21,216 bases of DNA from an uncultured Alistipes sp. (GCF_902388705.1 NZ_CABMQJ010000040.1:1-21216), one strand, 5' to 3'; counted from the stretch's first letter, positions 6,358-13,410 are shown. A program made the numbers and translations. Notes: generated from the sequence alone by a model not told the origin.

Positions 6358-6453
6358 CATTTTTATGCCGCTGGCACAGGATTTGACCGTTAACGAATGA
6401 AACCGCACCGTAAGGGCGGCTGAAACGAACGAATGTTAAACCAAAATAAAACA

Positions 6454-6460
6454 AGGAGGA
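6454..6460 (+). promoter_or_regulatory. Strong Shine-Dalgarno site of hsp20
   Basis: AGGAGGA lies 7 bases before ATG 6468. Such sites are rare in this window and in Bacteroidetes generally, which suggests a gene set for high expression on demand. Confidence 0.6.
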
Positions 6461-6467
6461 CAAGATT

Positions 6468-6905
6468 ATGACACCTGCAAGAACGAACCAAAACTGGTTG
6501 CCGAGCATTTTCAACGAATTACTGGGTAACAACTGGCTGGCCGAGCGCCACAACACCACGGCTCCCGCCGTCAACATCATCGACGACGAACACGAGTACA
6601 GGGTCGAGGTCGCAGCCCCGGGCATGACCCGCGAGGATTTCAAGGTGCACATCAACGAGGACAACGAACTGATTATCTCCGTGGAGAAGAAGTCCGAGCA
6701 GAAAGAGGAGGATAAGAAGCACAAGGGTACCTACCTGCGCCGCGAATTCTCCTACACGCAGTTCCAGCAGAGCCTGCTGCTGCCCGACAACATCGAGCGG
6801 GAGAAAATCTCGGCCAAGGTCGAAAACGGGGTGATGACCATCGACATCCCCAAGAAGAAAATCGAGGAGATGGCCCCGGCCACACGCCAGATCGAAGTGA
6901 AATAG
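6468..6905 (+). CDS. Small heat-shock protein, Hsp20/alpha-crystallin family
   Basis: The product is 145 residues. The N-terminal arm (1-31) is followed by an alpha-crystallin domain (about 32-131): PAVNIIDDEHEYRVEVAAPG, MTREDFKV, then the charged EKKSEQKEEDKKH loop, and ENGVMTIDIPKK, the conserved G-V-L/M-T strand. The C-terminal tail ATRQIEVK carries an IEV motif in the place of the I-x-I motif that links dimers into oligomers. It acts as an ATP-independent holdase in the cytoplasm. It is a single-gene unit with its own terminator at 6925-6953 and an unusually good ribosome site. Heat or stress control is expected from the family; the upstream tandem repeats are the only visible candidate sites. 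Confidence 0.95.
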   Translation: MTPARTNQNWLPSIFNELLGNNWLAERHNTTAPAVNIIDDEHEYRVEVAAPGMTREDFKVHINEDNELIISVEKKSEQKEEDKKHKGTYLRREFSYTQFQQSLLLPDNIEREKISAKVENGVMTIDIPKKKIEEMAPATRQIEVK

Positions 6906-6924
6906 GGCCCGCAGTGGGAGGTGG

Positions 6925-6953
6925 GGAGCATCCGCAAGGGTGCTCCTTTTTTT
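6925..6953 (+). terminator. Rho-independent terminator of hsp20
   Basis: GGAGCATCC pairs with GGGTGCTCC (one G-U pair) around a GCAA tetraloop, followed by seven T residues. It starts 20 bases after the stop codon. Confidence 0.9.
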
Positions 6954-6994
6954 CGTGTCCGTTTCGCGTGCAGGGTGTTTTCCCCGGGCTGGCC

Positions 6995-7027
6995 TTTTGC
7001 TTTTCCGGTGCGGATTTTATACCTTTG
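6995..7027 (+). promoter_or_regulatory. cutC promoter, complete -33/-7, 4 bases before ATG
   Basis: TTTTG (6995-6999), 20 bases, then TACCTTTG (7020-7027), both perfect to the Bacteroidetes consensus. CCCT then ATG 7032 follow directly. The start of transcription should fall at about the start codon. Confidence 0.7.
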
Positions 7028-7031
7028 CCCT

Positions 7032-7766
7032 ATGACCACCGAACTTTGCGCCTACAGCCTCGAAGCATGTGAAACCGCCCGCAGGGCCGGTGTCACGCGC
7101 GTCGAATTGTGTGCTTCGCCCTGGGAGGGCGGCACGACCCCTTCGGCGGCAGCCATCCGCATGGCGCGCCGCATTCCGGGGTTGCAGCTCTGCGTGATGG
7201 TGCGTCCCCGGGGCGGGGATTTCCTCTGCTCCGACAGCGAATTCCGCCAGATGTGCGAAGAGATACGCTTCGCCCGCGCATGCGGCGCCGACGGCGTGGT
7301 ATTCGGCCTGCTCACGGCCGACGGATGCGTCGACCGGGAACGTACGGCGGCCCTTGTGGCCGAAGCCGGGCCCATGCAGACCACCTTCCACCGGGCGTTC
7401 GACATGGCGCGCGATTCGTATGGGGCGCTCGAAGCGGTGATTGCCGCCGGGTGCACCCGCATCCTCACTTCGGGCGGCTGCAACACCGCTGCGGAGGGTG
7501 TCGGTACGCTTCGCCGGCTCGTGGAGCAGGCGGCGGGACGCATCGAAATCATGGCCGGCAGCGGCGTGAATCCCTCGAACGTGCGGCTGCTGGCCGCCGC
7601 GGGCGTCGACGCCGTGCATTTCAGCGCCCGCGAAATGCGCCCCGGCGGTATGACATACCGCAATCCGCGGGTTTCGATGGGCGGCTGTCCGGGGATTTCC
7701 GAATACGACCTGCTTTGTGCCGACGAGAAGACAATCCGACAAATACTGACCGAACTCAACCGATGA
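7032..7766 (+). CDS. cutC: CutC family protein
   Basis: The product is 244 residues, matching CutC length and motifs: ELCAYSLEACETARRAG and RVELCASPWEGGTTPS at the N-terminus, ADGVVFGLLTADGCVD in the middle, TTFHRAFDMARDS and ILTSGGCNTA after it, then IMAGSGVN and HFSAREM towards the end. It folds as a TIM barrel in the cytoplasm. The family was named for copper tolerance in E. coli, but that role is disputed and the reaction is not established. No copper pump or chaperone lies nearby. An ATG upstream at 6921 is excluded because the promoter lies after it. The stop overlaps the next start as ATGA, so the two are translationally coupled. Confidence 0.92.
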   Translation: MTTELCAYSLEACETARRAGVTRVELCASPWEGGTTPSAAAIRMARRIPGLQLCVMVRPRGGDFLCSDSEFRQMCEEIRFARACGADGVVFGLLTADGCVDRERTAALVAEAGPMQTTFHRAFDMARDSYGALEAVIAAGCTRILTSGGCNTAAEGVGTLRRLVEQAAGRIEIMAGSGVNPSNVRLLAAAGVDAVHFSAREMRPGGMTYRNPRVSMGGCPGISEYDLLCADEKTIRQILTELNR

Positions 7767-8947
7767 AACGCATCCTGCTCCTTTTGCTGGGGCTCTGCCT
7801 CTGCTCCTGCGGCCGCTACGGCTGCGGCGTTCCCGCCGAATACGAACCCCTGCTCGATGCCGCGCTGGCCGACTCTCCGCGTGCCGACAGCCTGCGGCAG
7901 CTGCTGCGCGACACTCCGCGCGACGAGCGCCGCGAAATGGCTTTCCTGCTCGCATATATGCCGCGCGGCGACCGCGATACGATGCGCCTCGGCCTGCTGC
8001 GCGAGAACGTGGAGTACGCCTGCCGCGCCCGCCGCACGTACCCGTGGACGCGGGCGCTGCCCGATTCCGTATTCCTGAACGAGGTGCTGCCTTATGCCGC
8101 CGTGGACGAGGTGCGCGACAGTTGGCGGGCGGATTTTTACGCCCGCTTCGCCCGCCGTGCGGCCGGATGCCGCGACATGTGCGCCGCAATCGACTCGGTG
8201 AACCGCAACATCTGCGCCGACGTGCAGGTGGAGTATAACACCGCCCGCGAGAAGACCAACCAGAGCCCCGCCGAATCCATGCGGCAGCATATGGCCTCCT
8301 GCACCGGGCTTTCCGTCCTGCTGGTCGACGCCCTGCGCGCCGCGGGCATTCCCGCCCGGTTCGCCGGGACGCCTGCCTGGCACGATGACCGGGGCAACCA
8401 CAGCTGGGTCGAGGTGTGGATCGACGGCCGCTGGTACTTCACGGAGTACTATCCCTCGGGGCTGGATTATGCATGGTTTTTGGCCGACGCCGGGAAAGCG
8501 CCGGCGGACGACCCCGCACACGGAATTTTCGCCGTGTCGTTCCGGCCCACGGGCGAACGTTTCCCGATGGTGTGGAACGAGGATTCGCACGATGTGCACG
8601 GCGTGGACGTTACGCAGCGCTACCGCGACCTGTATGCCGCCTATGCGGATAACCTCGCGGCGCAGGGGACACATACCGCCGTGACTTTCATGATGTATGA
8701 CAAACCGGCCCGCGCGGGGCGGTCGGATGCCCGCGTGGCGGCCAACGTCGACGTCTTCTGCGGCGCGGAGCAGATGGGCGGCGGCCGTACGGCCGGGCCG
8801 CGGCAGGATATGAACGACGCCCTGCGCTTCCTGCTGGAGAAAGGCAAAACCTATACGTTCCGTTATGCGAATGCCCGGGGAGAGGCGGCCGAGGTCACGG
8901 CCGAAGTGGGCGACGGCCCGGTTACCGTTACCGGGTATATGGAGTAG
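7763..8947 (+). CDS. Transglutaminase-like domain lipoprotein
   Basis: The product is 394 residues. A signal peptide of seven-plus hydrophobic residues ends in LCSC (13-16), a lipobox, so it is envelope-anchored. The middle has a transglutaminase/protease-like core: SCTGLSVLLVDALRAAGIPA (179-198) with candidate catalytic Cys180, then GNHSWVEVW (211-219) with His213, and WYFTEYYPSGLDYAW where Glu228 or Asp235 may complete the triad. An N-terminal helical part with many charged residues precedes it and a beta-rich C-terminal domain of about 80 residues follows. Such proteins act as cysteine proteases or cross-linkers on peptides; the target is unknown. It starts 4 bases inside cutC and shares its promoter. 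Confidence 0.85.
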   Translation: MKRILLLLLGLCLCSCGRYGCGVPAEYEPLLDAALADSPRADSLRQLLRDTPRDERREMAFLLAYMPRGDRDTMRLGLLRENVEYACRARRTYPWTRALPDSVFLNEVLPYAAVDEVRDSWRADFYARFARRAAGCRDMCAAIDSVNRNICADVQVEYNTAREKTNQSPAESMRQHMASCTGLSVLLVDALRAAGIPARFAGTPAWHDDRGNHSWVEVWIDGRWYFTEYYPSGLDYAWFLADAGKAPADDPAHGIFAVSFRPTGERFPMVWNEDSHDVHGVDVTQRYRDLYAAYADNLAAQGTHTAVTFMMYDKPARAGRSDARVAANVDVFCGAEQMGGGRTAGPRQDMNDALRFLLEKGKTYTFRYANARGEAAEVTAEVGDGPVTVTGYME

Positions 8948-8996
8948 CGCCGCCGCAGCCCCGCTGTGCCGGAAATCCGTCCGGCCCGATGATGCG

Positions 8997-9028
8997 AAAG
9001 CCGGATTCCGTGCACGGAATCCGGCTTT
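8997..9028. terminator. Perfect 32-base palindrome, bidirectional terminator
   Basis: The whole segment is its own reverse complement: AAAGCCGGATTCCG, central TGCA, then the mirror arm. It lies between the convergent lipoprotein and GNAT genes and ends one base before the GNAT stop codon at 9030. A 14-base-pair stem with short T runs on both strands suits termination in both directions. Confidence 0.8.
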
Positions 9029-9029
9029 G

Positions 9030-9590
9030 CTATGCGTTCTTTTCCGCGTCGGATGCTTCCTGCTGGAAGTCGATGTCGATGCGGTCGATTTGCAGGTCGG
9101 GGATTGGCACCAACCCCGTGTGCGGGGCGTGCCCGAGCTCCATGTGCAGGATGGGGTAGGGCTTGCCCGACGGGTCGGTCGCATCGCGTCCCGAGGTGCG
9201 GAATCCCAGCCTTTCGTAGAAACCCGCCGCCTGCGGGTTCTGCTCGTTGACATCGACCCGCCGTACACCGCAGTTTCTCACCGTGTGCTCCACGAGTCGC
9301 CGCCCCAGCCCTTTGCCCCGCATTGCCGGGGCGACGAAGAGCATTTCGAGCATGTCGCCGGCCACGCCGGCAAAGGCGGCGAATCCGCCGGATTGCCCGG
9401 TTGCGTTGTCGTTTTCCCGTATGACATACAGGTTTACTGCCGGCAGCGCATCCTGGCGTACCGTCCTGCGGAAGAACGGGATGTCTTCCGGTGCCAGGAA
9501 ATCGTGCGTCGCCCGTACGGATGCCTCCCAGAGGGCCGTCAGTGCGTCCAGTTCAGCGGGAGTGGGGGTTGTCAGGTGTTCAATTATCAT
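9030..9590 (-). CDS. GNAT-family N-acetyltransferase, YjaB-like
   Basis: The product is 186 residues. It follows the E. coli YjaB pattern: WEASVRATHDFLAPEDI (21-37), the acetyl-CoA loop FVAPAMRGKGLGRRLVEH (85-102), VDVNEQNPQAAGFYERLGF (112-130) and GRDATDPSGKPYPILHMEL (134-152). YjaB-type enzymes acetylate small amines or protein lysines; the substrate here is not known. A tail of about 34 residues (153-186), acidic and unlike the core, extends the usual length. The gene begins 9 bases after the stop of the EFR1 gene and has no promoter box of its own that I can see, so the two are probably one operon. Confidence 0.88.
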   Translation of the reverse strand: MIIEHLTTPTPAELDALTALWEASVRATHDFLAPEDIPFFRRTVRQDALPAVNLYVIRENDNATGQSGGFAAFAGVAGDMLEMLFVAPAMRGKGLGRRLVEHTVRNCGVRRVDVNEQNPQAAGFYERLGFRTSGRDATDPSGKPYPILHMELGHAPHTGLVPIPDLQIDRIDIDFQQEASDAEKNA

Positions 9591-9599
9591 GATAAGGTG

Positions 9600-10598
9600 C
9601 TATAAAAGGGTTACGGGCGGTTTGCGCCGTGCGAAGTTGCGGGCGAGTACGGCGGCGAAAGGGGTTTCGAACGTGCGTGCGCCGAACGTACAGCCTTTCA
9701 CGCAGGCGCAGCAGCGGATGCAGTGCGCCGGGTCGGTGTGCAGTTCGTCGCCGCGCGTGATGGCCTGCGTGGGGCAGATCGCCACACAGCGTCCGCACTG
9801 TGTGCAGCGCCCGGCATCCCCCTTGGGCAGCAGTGCGACGGGGGTGCGTTTCTGCCGTTTGCGGTAGCCCAGCACGAAACGGATGAACCGCAGCTGCGAC
9901 AGCAGCGGGGTGCGGGGAGCGCGGAGCTTGGCCGCATCGACCGGCACGAGGGTGTCCTGTGCCAGTTTTTCGCGCACCTGCGCCCCGAAAGCCTCGGCTG
10001 CGGCGATATCCCCTGCATCGGGACGTCCCGGTGCAATGGGGGTATCTGGCGTGCTGTACGAATGTTCGCCCACGAATGCCGCCGCCGCTACGGGGACGAA
10101 ACCCCGCTGTGCGACGAATGCCGCCAGTTCGGCCGCCGCCGTGCCGAACGCCCGGTTGCCGTAGACCGCGAGTACGACGGCCGGGGTTCCCGTGCCGCGT
10201 ATGCCTTGCAGGCGCTCCAGCGCGGCCGGGGCGGCATGGCCCCCGTAGACGGGCACGGCGAAGATGGCTGCGGTGTCGGCGGGCAGCGTGAGGGTCTTCC
10301 CGGCCGTGTGGGTGAGATCGACGGCCGTTACGGGGAGTGTTCCCGTTTCTGCTTCCGTTCCTGTTTTCGCCTCCTTTCCTGCTTCCGGGAGGGAAGCAGC
10401 TTCGGCCGCGTTGTTTGCGGCAGCCGTGTGCGCCGTGTTTTCATCGCCCGTGCGCCTGTTCAAGGTGCCGTCCACGGCCGGAGTGGCGTCTTTTGCCGCG
10501 CCGTTGTTGCGGGACATGCCCCGGGCTACTGCCGCGGCTGTTTTTTTCGAAGTCCCCGTGGGGGAGAAAAAGAGGGTATGGATACTGGTCGTTTTCAT
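9600..10598 (-). CDS. EFR1-type flavodoxin-ferredoxin fusion protein
   Basis: The product is 332 residues. The N-terminus has the FMN phosphate loop FSPTGTSKKT (11-20) of flavodoxins, later strands AAIFAVPVYGG and PAVVLAVYGNRAFG complete the flavodoxin half, and two 4Fe-4S ferredoxin motifs follow: CTQCGRCVAICP and CIRCCACVKGC. Together they form a cytoplasmic electron carrier passing electrons between FMN and two Fe-S clusters; partner enzymes are unknown. Residues 30-88 are an Ala/Thr/Glu/Gly-rich, low-complexity stretch between the first helix and second strand of the flavodoxin fold, where relatives have only a short loop. The start at 10598 is the first ATG before the FMN loop. The downstream GNAT probably shares its mRNA. 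Confidence 0.9.
   Translation of the reverse strand: MKTTSIHTLFFSPTGTSKKTAAAVARGMSRNNGAAKDATPAVDGTLNRRTGDENTAHTAAANNAAEAASLPEAGKEAKTGTEAETGTLPVTAVDLTHTAGKTLTLPADTAAIFAVPVYGGHAAPAALERLQGIRGTGTPAVVLAVYGNRAFGTAAAELAAFVAQRGFVPVAAAAFVGEHSYSTPDTPIAPGRPDAGDIAAAEAFGAQVREKLAQDTLVPVDAAKLRAPRTPLLSQLRFIRFVLGYRKRQKRTPVALLPKGDAGRCTQCGRCVAICPTQAITRGDELHTDPAHCIRCCACVKGCTFGARTFETPFAAVLARNFARRKPPVTLL
10335..10511 (-). repeat. Low-complexity insertion inside the EFR1 gene
   Basis: About 59 codons rich in Ala, Thr, Glu, Gly and Asn, with near-repeats such as TGTEAETGT and KEAKTGTEA. On the plus strand CTGCTTCCG recurs within about 30 bases, as expected from slippage. The reading frame is kept. Confidence 0.6.
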
Positions 10599-10623
10599 CG
10601 TTTCCGGCGGATTTTTTGCGGTA

Positions 10624-10631
10624 TAAAGATA
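10624..10631 (-). promoter_or_regulatory. Weak -7 box of the EFR1-GNAT operon
   Basis: Minus-strand TATCTTTA differs from TAnnTTTG at the last base. It lies 25 bases before the ATG at 10598, the spacing seen for several other genes here. No clear -33 element. Confidence 0.35.
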
Positions 10632-10632
10632 C

Positions 10633-10661
10633 TGTTTTCCCGGCGATATTTTTTATATTTG
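10633..10661 (+). promoter_or_regulatory. Promoter of the nitroreductase gene
   Basis: TATATTTG (10654-10661) is a perfect TAnnTTTG. TGTTTT at 10633-10638 sits about where a -33 element should be but is not a clean TTG. Confidence 0.5.
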
Positions 10662-10681
10662 CGTGAGATACTGTAAAATTC

Positions 10682-10687
10682 AAGGAG
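10682..10687 (+). promoter_or_regulatory. Shine-Dalgarno site choosing a GTG start
   Basis: AAGGAG lies 7 bases before GTG 10695 but only 1 base before ATG 10689. The spacing favours GTG as the true start of the nitroreductase. Confidence 0.55.
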
Positions 10688-10694
10688 AATGACT

Positions 10695-11375
10695 GTGAAG
10701 ATTTTAACATGTGCGGCCCTGCTGCTCGCCGGATGCGGCGGCACGAAGGCGGCCAAAGAGGAGGCGAAAGCCCCCGAAACGAGAACCGAAGTGAAGCACG
10801 GGGCGGAAATCGCCCTCGTGAAACCGGCCCCGACGGGCGGTGTGAGCGTCGACGAGGCGCTCTGGAACCGCCGCTCGTCGCGTGAATACGCGTCTGAAGC
10901 CCTCACGCTCGAAGAGCTCTCGGGGGTGATGTGGGCCGCGGCGGGCATCAACCGTCCGCAGGAGGGCCGCCTGACGGCGCCCTCGGCGCTGGCGCTCTAT
11001 CCCGTCCGCGTCTACGCGTTCTTCCCGGAAGGCGTTTACAGCTACGACGCCGGGGCGCAGAAACTCGTCCGCGTGCTGGAGGGTGACCGGCGGAACCTGG
11101 CCGGCGCGCAGCCGTTCGTCTATACGGCGCCGCTCAATTTGGTCTATGTCGCCGACAGGTCGGTTTACGAGGGGAAAAACATTCCCGCGGAACATGTCCG
11201 CTACCTGTGCGGACAGGATGCCGCCGGCTATGCCCAGAACGTCAACATCTACACCGCGGGCCACGGCCTGAAGTCGATTACGCGCGGCAGCGGCCCCGGG
11301 GCGGAGCTGCTCGAGGCCCTCGGCCTCGATCCCGGGCGCTACTTCTTCGCCCTGGCGCAGACGGTCGGCAAGTGA
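10695..11375 (+). CDS. SagB-like nitroreductase-family lipoprotein
   Basis: The product is 226 residues from GTG 10695. A signal peptide ends in LAGC (11-14), a lipobox, then a charged Lys/Glu linker (17-45). The enzyme domain has the FMN-phosphate motif RRSSREY (59-65), TLEELSGVMWAAAGINR, the SALALYPVRVY strand typical of SagB-type members, and the C-terminal YAQNVNIYTAGHGL and GRYFFALAQTVG segments. Family members are FMN-dependent oxidoreductases or dehydrogenases. Export is the odd point, because FMN and NAD(P)H are cytoplasmic; a bound flavin or another electron donor would be needed. ATG 10689 would add two residues but has poor ribosome spacing. A terminator follows at 11392-11421. Confidence 0.88.
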   Translation: MKILTCAALLLAGCGGTKAAKEEAKAPETRTEVKHGAEIALVKPAPTGGVSVDEALWNRRSSREYASEALTLEELSGVMWAAAGINRPQEGRLTAPSALALYPVRVYAFFPEGVYSYDAGAQKLVRVLEGDRRNLAGAQPFVYTAPLNLVYVADRSVYEGKNIPAEHVRYLCGQDAAGYAQNVNIYTAGHGLKSITRGSGPGAELLEALGLDPGRYFFALAQTVGK

Positions 11376-11391
11376 CTCTCTGCCGAAACAG

Positions 11392-11421
11392 AAAAGGAGC
11401 AGCGAAAGCCGCTCCTTTTTT
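11392..11421 (+). terminator. Rho-independent terminator of the nitroreductase gene
   Basis: AAAAGGAGC and GCTCCTTTT form the lower stem; after one mismatch a GC/GC step closes a GAAA tetraloop. A six-T run follows. It begins 17 bases after the stop codon. Confidence 0.85.
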
Positions 11422-11489
11422 GTCCGGCAGCCGCCTTCCCGCAGCTCCGTTTTTCAAAATACCCGTCGGAAGCGGGCCGCCGTGACCGG

Positions 11490-12047
11490 TTACAATCCGT
11501 ATTCTGCGGCGTAACGCCACAAGGGCGCCGCCATCAGCGCCTGCCGGATGCGGCCGCTTTCGAGCAGTTCGCGCACTTCGGCTGCCGAGAAGAGATGCAC
11601 GCGGATGTCCTCCGTGGCGTCGAGGTGCTGTTCGCCGAGTCGCTCCACGCCGGTGGCCAGGTAACAGTAGGTCAAGTTGTTATGTGTCGAGGGGTTCGGC
11701 GCCGTGACCATCAGTTCGCGCCACTCCCCGCCGCCGTATCCCGTTTCTTCGGCCAGTTCGCGCTGTGCCGCGGCCAGCATCGAGGCGTCGTCCGGCTCGG
11801 CGACCCCCGCCGGAATTTCGTAATCCGTTTCGCCCAGCCCGTGGCGGTACTGGTCGATAAAGACGAATTTCCCCTCTTTCGTAATGGCGATGACGTTCAC
11901 CCAGTCGGGGTATTCGAAAACATAATAGTCGGGGATTCGGCGCCCGTCGGGCAGTTCGATGCTCTCGTGGCGTACGGTGAACCAAGGTTTACGGGCGAGG
12001 TATTCGCTGGTGAGAACTTTCCAGTTGCGCTTTTTCGGATTTTCCAT
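11490..12047 (-). CDS. Nudix hydrolase, ADP-ribose pyrophosphatase-like
   Basis: The product is 185 residues. The metal-binding core RELAEETGY (residues 96-104) of the Nudix box is intact, preceded by EIPAGVAEPDD (77-87). Counting back from RE, the segment is one residue longer than the standard GX5EX7REUXEEXGU box and the first Glu is replaced by Asp, so the front half is degenerate. The surrounding pattern (WVNVIAIT, FVFIDQYRHG, YEIPAG) resembles ADP-ribose and nucleoside-sugar pyrophosphatases. It would hydrolyse a nucleoside diphosphate linked to another group in the cytoplasm. It is a single gene, diverging from the cysteine desulfidase-like gene across back-to-back promoters. Confidence 0.9.
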   Translation of the reverse strand: MENPKKRNWKVLTSEYLARKPWFTVRHESIELPDGRRIPDYYVFEYPDWVNVIAITKEGKFVFIDQYRHGLGETDYEIPAGVAEPDDASMLAAAQRELAEETGYGGGEWRELMVTAPNPSTHNNLTYCYLATGVERLGEQHLDATEDIRVHLFSAAEVRELLESGRIRQALMAAPLWRYAAEYGL

Positions 12048-12070
12048 GGCGGTGTCTTTGTTATCGGATG

Positions 12071-12078
12071 CAAAAATA
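12071..12078 (-). promoter_or_regulatory. -7 box of the Nudix gene
   Basis: Minus-strand TATTTTTG is a perfect TAnnTTTG, 23 bases before the ATG at 12047. It is 12 bases from the divergent -7 box at 12091. Confidence 0.6.
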
Positions 12079-12090
12079 ACGAAAAATAGT

Positions 12091-12098
12091 TATCTTTG
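12091..12098 (+). promoter_or_regulatory. -7 box of the cysteine desulfidase-like operon
   Basis: TATCTTTG is a perfect TAnnTTTG, 25 bases before ATG 12124. The -33 element is not clear; its region is occupied by the divergent box. Confidence 0.6.
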
Positions 12099-12123
12099 TA
12101 TCACATGTAAAAAACGAGCGTCC

Positions 12124-13410
12124 ATGCTGTCACAAAACGAACGAAACCGAATCATAGCCCTTATCAACCGCGAAGTCGTGCCCGCCATCGGGTGTACCGA
12201 GCCGATTGCCGTCGCCCTGTGCACGGCGCGAGCCGCCGAGCTGCTCGGTGTGCGGCCCGAAAAAATCGCCGTGCGCTTGAGCGCCAATATCCTCAAGAAC
12301 GCCATGGGCGTGGGCATTCCGGGTACGGGGATGATCGGCCTGCCGATTGCCGTGGCGCTCGGGGCGCTGGTCGGACGCCCGGAGTACCAGTTGGAGGTGC
12401 TGCGCGACGTGACGCCCGACGCCGTGGCGGAGGGCCGCCGCTATATCGACGAAAAGCGTATCTGCATCTCCCTGAAAGAGGGAATCGGGGAAAAACTCTA
12501 TATCGAGGTCGAAGCCGAAGCCGCCGGGCATCGTGCCGTGGCGGTTATCGCGGGCGGGCATACGGCGTTCGTCTACCTCGAGCGCGACGGCGAGGTGACG
12601 CTCGACAAACGCACCGCCCCGGCTGCCGACGAGCAGGGGGGCGAAGTGCCCCTCACGCTGCGCCGGGTCTGGGACTTCGCCATGACGGCGCCCCTCGGCG
12701 AGCTGCGTTTCATCCTCGAAACCCGCCGTCTGAACAAGGCCGCTGCCGAGCGGGCCTTCGCCGGCGAATTCGGCCATTGCGTAGGCCGCACGCTCCGCTG
12801 CGAGCGGGAGCGCAAAATCATGGGCGACAGCATCTTTTCCCGCATTCTCTCCTATACCTCCGCAGCGTGCGACGCCCGCATGGCCGGGGCGATGATTCCC
12901 GTGATGAGCAATTCGGGCAGCGGCAATCAGGGCATCGCGGCCACGCTGCCCGTCGTGGTCTATGCCGAGCAGACTGCGGCCGACGAGGAGCAGACCGTCC
13001 GTGCGCTGGTGTTGAGCCACCTTACGGTCATTTACATCAAGCAGAGCCTGGGCCGCCTGTCGGCCCTGTGCGGCTGCGTGGTGGCTGCCACAGGTTCGAG
13101 CTGCGGCATCACCTACCTGATGGGCGGCGGCTACGAGCAGGTCGCCGCGGCGGTGAAGAACATGATCGCCAACCTCACGGGCATGATTTGCGACGGGGCC
13201 AAGCCCAGTTGCGCCATGAAGCTGACGAGCGGTGTTTCGACCGCCGTGCTTTCGGCCATGATGGCCATGGACGGCCACTGCGTAACGCCCGTCGAGGGAA
13301 TTATCGAGGAGGATGTGGACAAATGCATCCGCAACCTGACGACCATCGGCCGCGACGGCATGAACGAAACCGACAGGCTCGTTCTTGGAATTATGACACA
13401 TAAATGCTGA
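12124..13410 (+). CDS. L-cysteine desulfidase / Fe-S serine dehydratase-like enzyme (UPF0597 family)
   Basis: The product is 428 residues, matching the CyuA/YhaM and archaeal CdsB family. GCTEPIAVAL (23-32) carries the near-N-terminal Cys24. Further cysteines in conserved blocks are Cys316 and Cys318 (ALCGCVV), Cys327 (SSCGIT), Cys356 and Cys363 (ICDGAKPSC). From memory of the M. jannaschii enzyme, one early Cys acts in catalysis and three late ones hold a 4Fe-4S cluster; the C-x6-C pair at 356/363 fits that. It would break L-cysteine to pyruvate, ammonia and sulfide, or deaminate serine. It is cytoplasmic. The start at 12124 lies just after the promoter. Its stop overlaps an ATG of the next gene, so the two are coupled. 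Confidence 0.85.
   Translation: MLSQNERNRIIALINREVVPAIGCTEPIAVALCTARAAELLGVRPEKIAVRLSANILKNAMGVGIPGTGMIGLPIAVALGALVGRPEYQLEVLRDVTPDAVAEGRRYIDEKRICISLKEGIGEKLYIEVEAEAAGHRAVAVIAGGHTAFVYLERDGEVTLDKRTAPAADEQGGEVPLTLRRVWDFAMTAPLGELRFILETRRLNKAAAERAFAGEFGHCVGRTLRCERERKIMGDSIFSRILSYTSAACDARMAGAMIPVMSNSGSGNQGIAATLPVVVYAEQTAADEEQTVRALVLSHLTVIYIKQSLGRLSALCGCVVAATGSSCGITYLMGGGYEQVAAAVKNMIANLTGMICDGAKPSCAMKLTSGVSTAVLSAMMAMDGHCVTPVEGIIEEDVDKCIRNLTTIGRDGMNETDRLVLGIMTHKC

Noticed and set aside
6372..6387. Sigma-54-like element TGGCAC-N5-TTGAC upstream of hsp20
   Set aside because: The essential GC of the -12 element is GA here, and no enhancer-binding activator is nearby. One partial match is not enough.
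10689..10691. ATG as the start of the nitroreductase
   Set aside because: It is only 1 base from the AAGGAG site, while the GTG two codons later has 7-base spacing. The signal peptide is the same either way, so this is a preference rather than proof.
12130..13401. Long open frames on both other readings of the cysteine desulfidase-like gene
   Set aside because: They mirror the GC-rich codon pattern and lack motifs; the chosen frame has conserved cysteines in the right order.
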